From the NCBI GenBank assembly GCA_016186635.1, contig JACPLI010000027.1, forward strand, positions 1 to 32,930: a stretch of 32,930 nt of DNA, read 5' to 3'. A program made the translations under genes and the position numbers. The notes under the pieces are model-generated. The model saw nothing but the letters and a program-made list of their open reading frames with translations. It was not told where the DNA came from and ran no database searches. This document shows, in pieces, positions 29,440-32,930 of the stretch (positions are counted from its first letter, which is position 1; each line of letters starts with the position of its first letter). Origin of the DNA: Candidatus Liptonbacteria bacterium. Its GTDB lineage: Bacteria > Patescibacteriota > Minisyncoccia > UBA6257 > 2-01-FULL-56-20.

Positions 29440-30111
29440 TCATAGCGTCCATTGCGCCGAGAATAAGGCGGCGGCGAGAACTCCCAGCGCGAGGCATGCA
29501 TACATCTTCACGTGCGAGCCGTTGCCCTCCGCCGTGCGTGCGGTGAGGAAAAAAACTGCGGCGGCGCCCGCAAAGAGCGCGGCGCCTTTCGAAATGTATT
29601 CCAAAGGGAGCCCGGAAAGCACGCTCCCATACTCCCACACAAGAAAACCTCCGAGTGCGCTCCGCAACATCCGCCGGCGCCGCTCCTCGGGAATACCGCC
29701 CGCCTGCGCGTGTTCATACCGTGAGACGCTCTCCCGAAGAAGAAAAAAGAGTATGCCCGCCGGGAGGTAGGCGAGCGGCAGAAGCGCCTGCATATTCCCT
29801 TCCGTAAACGCTGCGTATTCGAGTGCGCCGGAAAACAGCAGCACAATTCCCAAAAGCTCGTACGCGCGCGCGCGGCGGATAAACACGAACTCCTTTGCGC
29901 CGAGCATCAGGAAAAAGACGGCGCCGATGAGTACTGCAGCCCGCAGGGAAGGGGCGCTGACCGCCCCGAGGAGGAGCGTGATGAGAAACGGCGCGAGAAA
30001 CGCGCCCGTCTGGAACCACGATGACCAATACAACGCATTCGCGGCGAGAAAAAAAAGCCAAAACGGGAGGAGCCACCAGGCGAAGCCGGCACACAAAGCC
30101 CTACACAGCAA
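29440..30111 (-). CDS. Multi-pass membrane protein of unknown function
   Basis: About 223 aa with roughly seven hydrophobic helices (FAWWLLPFWLFFLAANALYW, FLITLLLGAVSAPSLRAAVL, LLGIVLLFSGALEYAAF, ALLPLAYLPAGILFFLL and others) and a short charged loop (GIPEERRRR). I do not recognise the family. The start is uncertain: the frame is open upstream into clpB, and no ATG lies near the first helix, so I use the TTG at 30111, which overlaps the clpB stop codon by 11 nt and would allow translational coupling. It lies between clpB and a nucleotidyltransferase, which hints at envelope or glycan export only weakly. Confidence 0.6.
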   Translation of the reverse strand: MLCRALCAGFAWWLLPFWLFFLAANALYWSSWFQTGAFLAPFLITLLLGAVSAPSLRAAVLIGAVFFLMLGAKEFVFIRRARAYELLGIVLLFSGALEYAAFTEGNMQALLPLAYLPAGILFFLLRESVSRYEHAQAGGIPEERRRRMLRSALGGFLVWEYGSVLSGLPLEYISKGAALFAGAAAVFFLTARTAEGNGSHVKMYACLALGVLAAALFSAQWTL

Positions 30112-32779
30112 CCACCAGGGAATTTGATTTATAATGGATTTTAACTTTGTCACCGCCTTTAATCTCTCCTCTGATGATTTTATCTGCAAGTTTATCGAGG
30201 ATAACCTTCTGCACAAGGCGCTTCAAGGGACGGGCGCCGAACTCGGGGCTAAACCCCTCCCGCGCAAGGTGCTCGCGCGCCGCCGCATCCACCCGGATAG
30301 TGATGCGGTTCTCCTGAAGCCGGCGCTCAAGCAGGTCGAGCTGTATCTCGACGATTTTCTCGATGTCGGACTTGGTGAGCGGGTTAAATATGATGATTTC
30401 GTCAATGCGGTTCAGAAACTCGGGCCGAAAACTCTCCCGCAGCGCTTCCATCACTTTCGCCTTGTACGCGTCCTCTTCGTCGGTTTTCGCAGACTCGGCT
30501 CCCACGGAGAACCCGAGGGAAGACATTGCCCGCAGGTACTCGCTTCCGACATTCGACGTCATAAGGATGATGGAGTTCTTGAAATTCACCATCTTTCCCT
30601 TCGCATCCGTGAGGCGGCCGTTGTCAAGAATCTGGAGGAGCAGGTTAAACACTTCCGGGTGCGCCTTTTCAATTTCATCGAAGAGAATCAGGCTGTAGGG
30701 CCTGTGGCGCACGATTTCGGTGAGTTGCCCTCCTTCCTCGTGCCCGACGTAGCCGGGCGGGCTCCCCACGAGGCGGCTCACCGCGTGCCGCTCCATGTAT
30801 TCCGACATGTCAATCCGCACCAGCGCCTTCTCGTCATCGAACATGAATTCCGCAAGCGCGCGCGCAAGCTCCGTCTTCCCGACGCCGGTAGGTCCCAAGA
30901 ACATGAACGAGCCCAGAGGGCGGTTCTGGTCAGAGAGCCCCGCACGCGCCCGGCGGAGCGCATTTGCAACCGCGCCAATCGCTTCCTTCTGCCCCACGAC
31001 GCGCGCGGCGAGCGCCTCCTCGATTTTGGTGAGTTTGGTGCTTTCGGACTCAAGCACCCGCGTGATGGGAATGCCGGTCCATACCGAGACCACCGCCGCC
31101 ACGTCTTCTTTGTCCACCGCGTCCTTCAGAAACCGCTCTTCCGCCTCCTCGTCCCGCCTGGCAGGACTTCCATTCGGACGGGTTTTCTTCCGGCGCGCGG
31201 CAGCGGAGAAATGCTTCTTCTCGAAGAGCGCGTAGTCTTTCTCCGCCTGCGGCAGTTCTCCATACGTAATCTGCGCCACCCGCTCCAGATTCCCCTCACG
31301 CTCCGCGACTTCCGCCTCGCGCTTGAACGTCTCGATTTTCCGGCGGAGCTCGTGGAGCGTCTCGAATTTAATCTTTTCGGTGTGCCAGCGCGCGGAGAGT
31401 TCGTCGTTCTTCGCCTTGAGCCCCTGAAGCGCCGCATCAATTTCGTTGAGCCGCTCCTGGGATTTCCCTTCGCCCTCCCGCATGAGCGCCTGCCGCTCCA
31501 CCTCGAGCCGCGTGATATCGCGCCGGACCGCGTCAATCTCCTTCGGGAGACTTTCGGACTCGAGCCGCCGCGCCGCCGCGGCTTCATCAATCAAATCCAC
31601 CGCCTTGTCGGGAAGAAAGCGGTCGGTGATATAGCGCGCCGCGAGGTTCACCGCCTCCACAATCGCCTCATCGCTGATGCGCAACCCGTGATGGATTTCG
31701 TACTTCTCCTTGAGTCCGCGGAGAATCGCCACGCTGTCCTCGATGGACGGCTCCTCCACCATAATCGGCTGGAAGCGGCGCTCAAGCGCCGGGTCTTTCT
31801 CGATATACCGTTGGTACTCCCGCACCGTCGTGGCGCCGATTGCATGAAGCTCTCCGCGCGCGAGCGCGGGCTTCAAAAGGTTTGAGGCGTCCACCGCCCC
31901 TTCCGCCGCGCCCGCGCCCACAATCGTGTGAATTTCATCAATAAAGAGAATAAGTTTGCCGCTCGCGTTTTTGATTTCCTTCATGAAGGCCTTGAGCCGG
32001 TCTTCAAACTCGCCCCTGAACTTCGTGCCGGCAATGAGCGCTCCCAAGTCAAGCATGAGAATCTCTTTCCCCTTTAAGGGCTCCGGCACATCGCCGTGCA
32101 CAATCTGCTGCGCCAGACCCTCCACAATCGCCGTTTTCCCCACGCCCGGCTCCCCGATCAAGACGGGGTTATTCTTCGTGCGGCGCGAGAGCACCTGCAT
32201 CACCCGGCGAAGTTCCTCCTCTCTTCCAATGACGGGGTCTAATTCCCCGCCGCGCGCCTTCTCTGTAATGTTAATGGCGTACTTTTCGAGCACCTGGAAC
32301 TTGCTCTCCGGCGTTTCATCCGTCACGCGCGCGGAACCGCGGAGCTGCGCAAGCACGCGGAACGCCGCATCGCGGCGCACGCCGAACTGCTCGAGCACCG
32401 ACTTTGCCGCCGCCGGCACGTCCACGACCGCGAGAAGCAAATGCTCGCAGGAGACAAACTCATCCTTCTGCTGCGCCGCCACCTTCGCCGCCTGGTCGAG
32501 CACACGCATGATTTCGTGGGACAAATAAAGCTGTCCCACATTAGAGTTGCCGATAATCTTCGGGATGCGGTCGAGTTCAAGCTCGATGTGTTCCTGAAGT
32601 TTCGGAAGATTCACCCCGAGGCGGGTGAGAACGGGAATCACGAGCGACTGCTGGTCCTCAAGGAGCGCCGCGAGAAGGTGCACCACCCGAAGCTCGCCGT
32701 GGTTTTTGCGCGCCGCAAGCTCCTGCGCATTCTGGAGCGCTTCCTGCGCTTTGATGGTAAAACGATGAAATTGGGGCAT
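30101..32779 (-). CDS. clpB: ATP-dependent disaggregase ClpB
   Basis: Hexameric chaperone that, with DnaK, rescues aggregated proteins. 892 aa: Clp_N domain (1-145), first AAA+ module with Walker A GEPGVGKT (209-216) and Walker B LILFIDEIHT, then a ClpB-type coiled-coil middle domain (about 404-525). The second AAA+ module has Walker A GPTGVGKT (629-636) and SLILFDEIEKAHPEVFNLLLQ, ending with a ClpB C-terminal domain. The full middle domain and lack of a visible ClpP-binding (IGF/IGL) loop separate it from ClpC/ClpA. An insertion at about 523-548 (AARRKKTRPNGSPARRDEEAE) is not typical and may come from repeat DNA. No CIRCE operator is seen upstream. The ATG is at 32779. Confidence 0.95.
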   Translation of the reverse strand: MPQFHRFTIKAQEALQNAQELAARKNHGELRVVHLLAALLEDQQSLVIPVLTRLGVNLPKLQEHIELELDRIPKIIGNSNVGQLYLSHEIMRVLDQAAKVAAQQKDEFVSCEHLLLAVVDVPAAAKSVLEQFGVRRDAAFRVLAQLRGSARVTDETPESKFQVLEKYAINITEKARGGELDPVIGREEELRRVMQVLSRRTKNNPVLIGEPGVGKTAIVEGLAQQIVHGDVPEPLKGKEILMLDLGALIAGTKFRGEFEDRLKAFMKEIKNASGKLILFIDEIHTIVGAGAAEGAVDASNLLKPALARGELHAIGATTVREYQRYIEKDPALERRFQPIMVEEPSIEDSVAILRGLKEKYEIHHGLRISDEAIVEAVNLAARYITDRFLPDKAVDLIDEAAAARRLESESLPKEIDAVRRDITRLEVERQALMREGEGKSQERLNEIDAALQGLKAKNDELSARWHTEKIKFETLHELRRKIETFKREAEVAEREGNLERVAQITYGELPQAEKDYALFEKKHFSAAARRKKTRPNGSPARRDEEAEERFLKDAVDKEDVAAVVSVWTGIPITRVLESESTKLTKIEEALAARVVGQKEAIGAVANALRRARAGLSDQNRPLGSFMFLGPTGVGKTELARALAEFMFDDEKALVRIDMSEYMERHAVSRLVGSPPGYVGHEEGGQLTEIVRHRPYSLILFDEIEKAHPEVFNLLLQILDNGRLTDAKGKMVNFKNSIILMTSNVGSEYLRAMSSLGFSVGAESAKTDEEDAYKAKVMEALRESFRPEFLNRIDEIIIFNPLTKSDIEKIVEIQLDLLERRLQENRITIRVDAAAREHLAREGFSPEFGARPLKRLVQKVILDKLADKIIRGEIKGGDKVKIHYKSNSLVVAV

Positions 32780-32794
32780 TGTTTTTAAAAGGGA

Positions 32795-32930
32795 CTAGTA
32801 CAGATGTTCGCCACCTCGACGAAGGATTTTCATAATAATGGCGTGCATATTTTCATATCTATGATTGAAGCGAAATTCCATCTCTTTCAAATAGAGGAAA
32901 AAGTGGGTTCTCCTGACCCCATAATAGCGC
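32795..32930 (-). CDS. C-terminal fragment of an ISXO2/IS1595-like transposase (cut by window edge)
   Basis: On the minus strand an open frame enters from the window edge and ends at the TAG 32795-32797. Its 44 visible residues include GVRRTHFFLYLKEMEFRFNHRYEN, resembling the end of ISXO2-like (IS1595 family) DDE transposases, where a K-E-x-E-F-R-F-N-x-R segment closes the catalytic domain. It ends only 15 nt before the clpB start codon, so an insertion sequence may supply the upstream region of clpB. Whether the element is intact cannot be seen; the family call rests on this short segment. Confidence 0.6.
   Translation of the reverse strand, partial: RYYGVRRTHFFLYLKEMEFRFNHRYENMHAIIMKILRRGGEHLY

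Noticed and set aside
30134-31885. A 583-codon open frame on the plus strand, antisense to clpB
   Set aside because: It is a shadow of GC-rich third-position codon use in clpB. The product is Arg/His/Leu-rich with no family signature, while clpB is certain.
32780-32794. CIRCE or other heat-shock operator in front of clpB
   Set aside because: No TTAGCACTC-N9-GAGTGCTAA-like inverted repeat is found; the gap to the transposase fragment is only 15 nt.

Overview
The window reads as a chromosomal segment of a Candidate Phyla Radiation (Patescibacteria, Parcubacteria-like) bacterium. This is inferred from family content, not from a marker gene. It has a complete inner-membrane type IV pilus machine without the outer-membrane secretin PilQ, and a very large secreted surface protein with an N-terminal peptidoglycan-binding domain. 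It also has a GxxExxY protein, compact operons, and many gene starts that look leaderless. Coding regions use GC-rich third positions, while intergenic spacers are full of short repeats.

Layout. 1-1740: hairpins, a broken Fic-like gene, one orphan gene with a strong promoter, tRNA-Asp and a perfect 42-bp palindrome. 1738-3921: NAD-dependent DNA ligase (ligA). 3937-8908: minor pilins (PilX-, PilW-, PilV- and FimT-like), prepilin peptidase (pilD), a RelE/ParE-type toxin-antitoxin pair and a major-pilin-like gene. 8992-16443: GxxExxY nuclease-fold gene, pilC, pilT, pilB, a small membrane protein, pilO-, pilN- and pilM-like genes, all on the minus strand. 16582-18553: comF (plus strand), tRNA-Gly, a small proline-rich membrane protein, tRNA-Arg(GCG) set in hairpin-rich repeats, and a membrane protein. 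18753-20626: plus-strand set of an ECF-type sigma factor, an anti-sigma-like membrane protein and a secreted helical protein. 20966-27400: HU, an O-antigen-ligase-like protein with TPRs, and the giant surface protein. 27401-32930: a structured intergenic region, a winged-helix regulator, a sugar nucleotidyltransferase, a membrane protein, clpB and the tail of an ISXO2/IS1595-like transposase.

How the genes fit together. PilD matures the prepilins and PilB/PilT drive assembly and retraction through PilC. PilM/N/O form the alignment platform. ComF suggests that the pilus serves DNA uptake. The O-antigen-ligase-like protein could glycosylate pilin or the surface protein (inference).

The most unusual signal is a layered system of small repeats. 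(1) Islands of exactly four 7-bp units (28 bp) occur between and inside genes; two are split 2+2 by a nested GC-rich hairpin that lengthens prepilin leaders. (2) Several palindromic families keep a conserved core while their stem sequence differs and still pairs. (3) Hairpin elements abut tRNA genes and duplicate tRNA ends. (4) A perfect 37-bp inverted repeat flanks pilC. These repeats may be one or more undescribed miniature mobile or regulatory systems.
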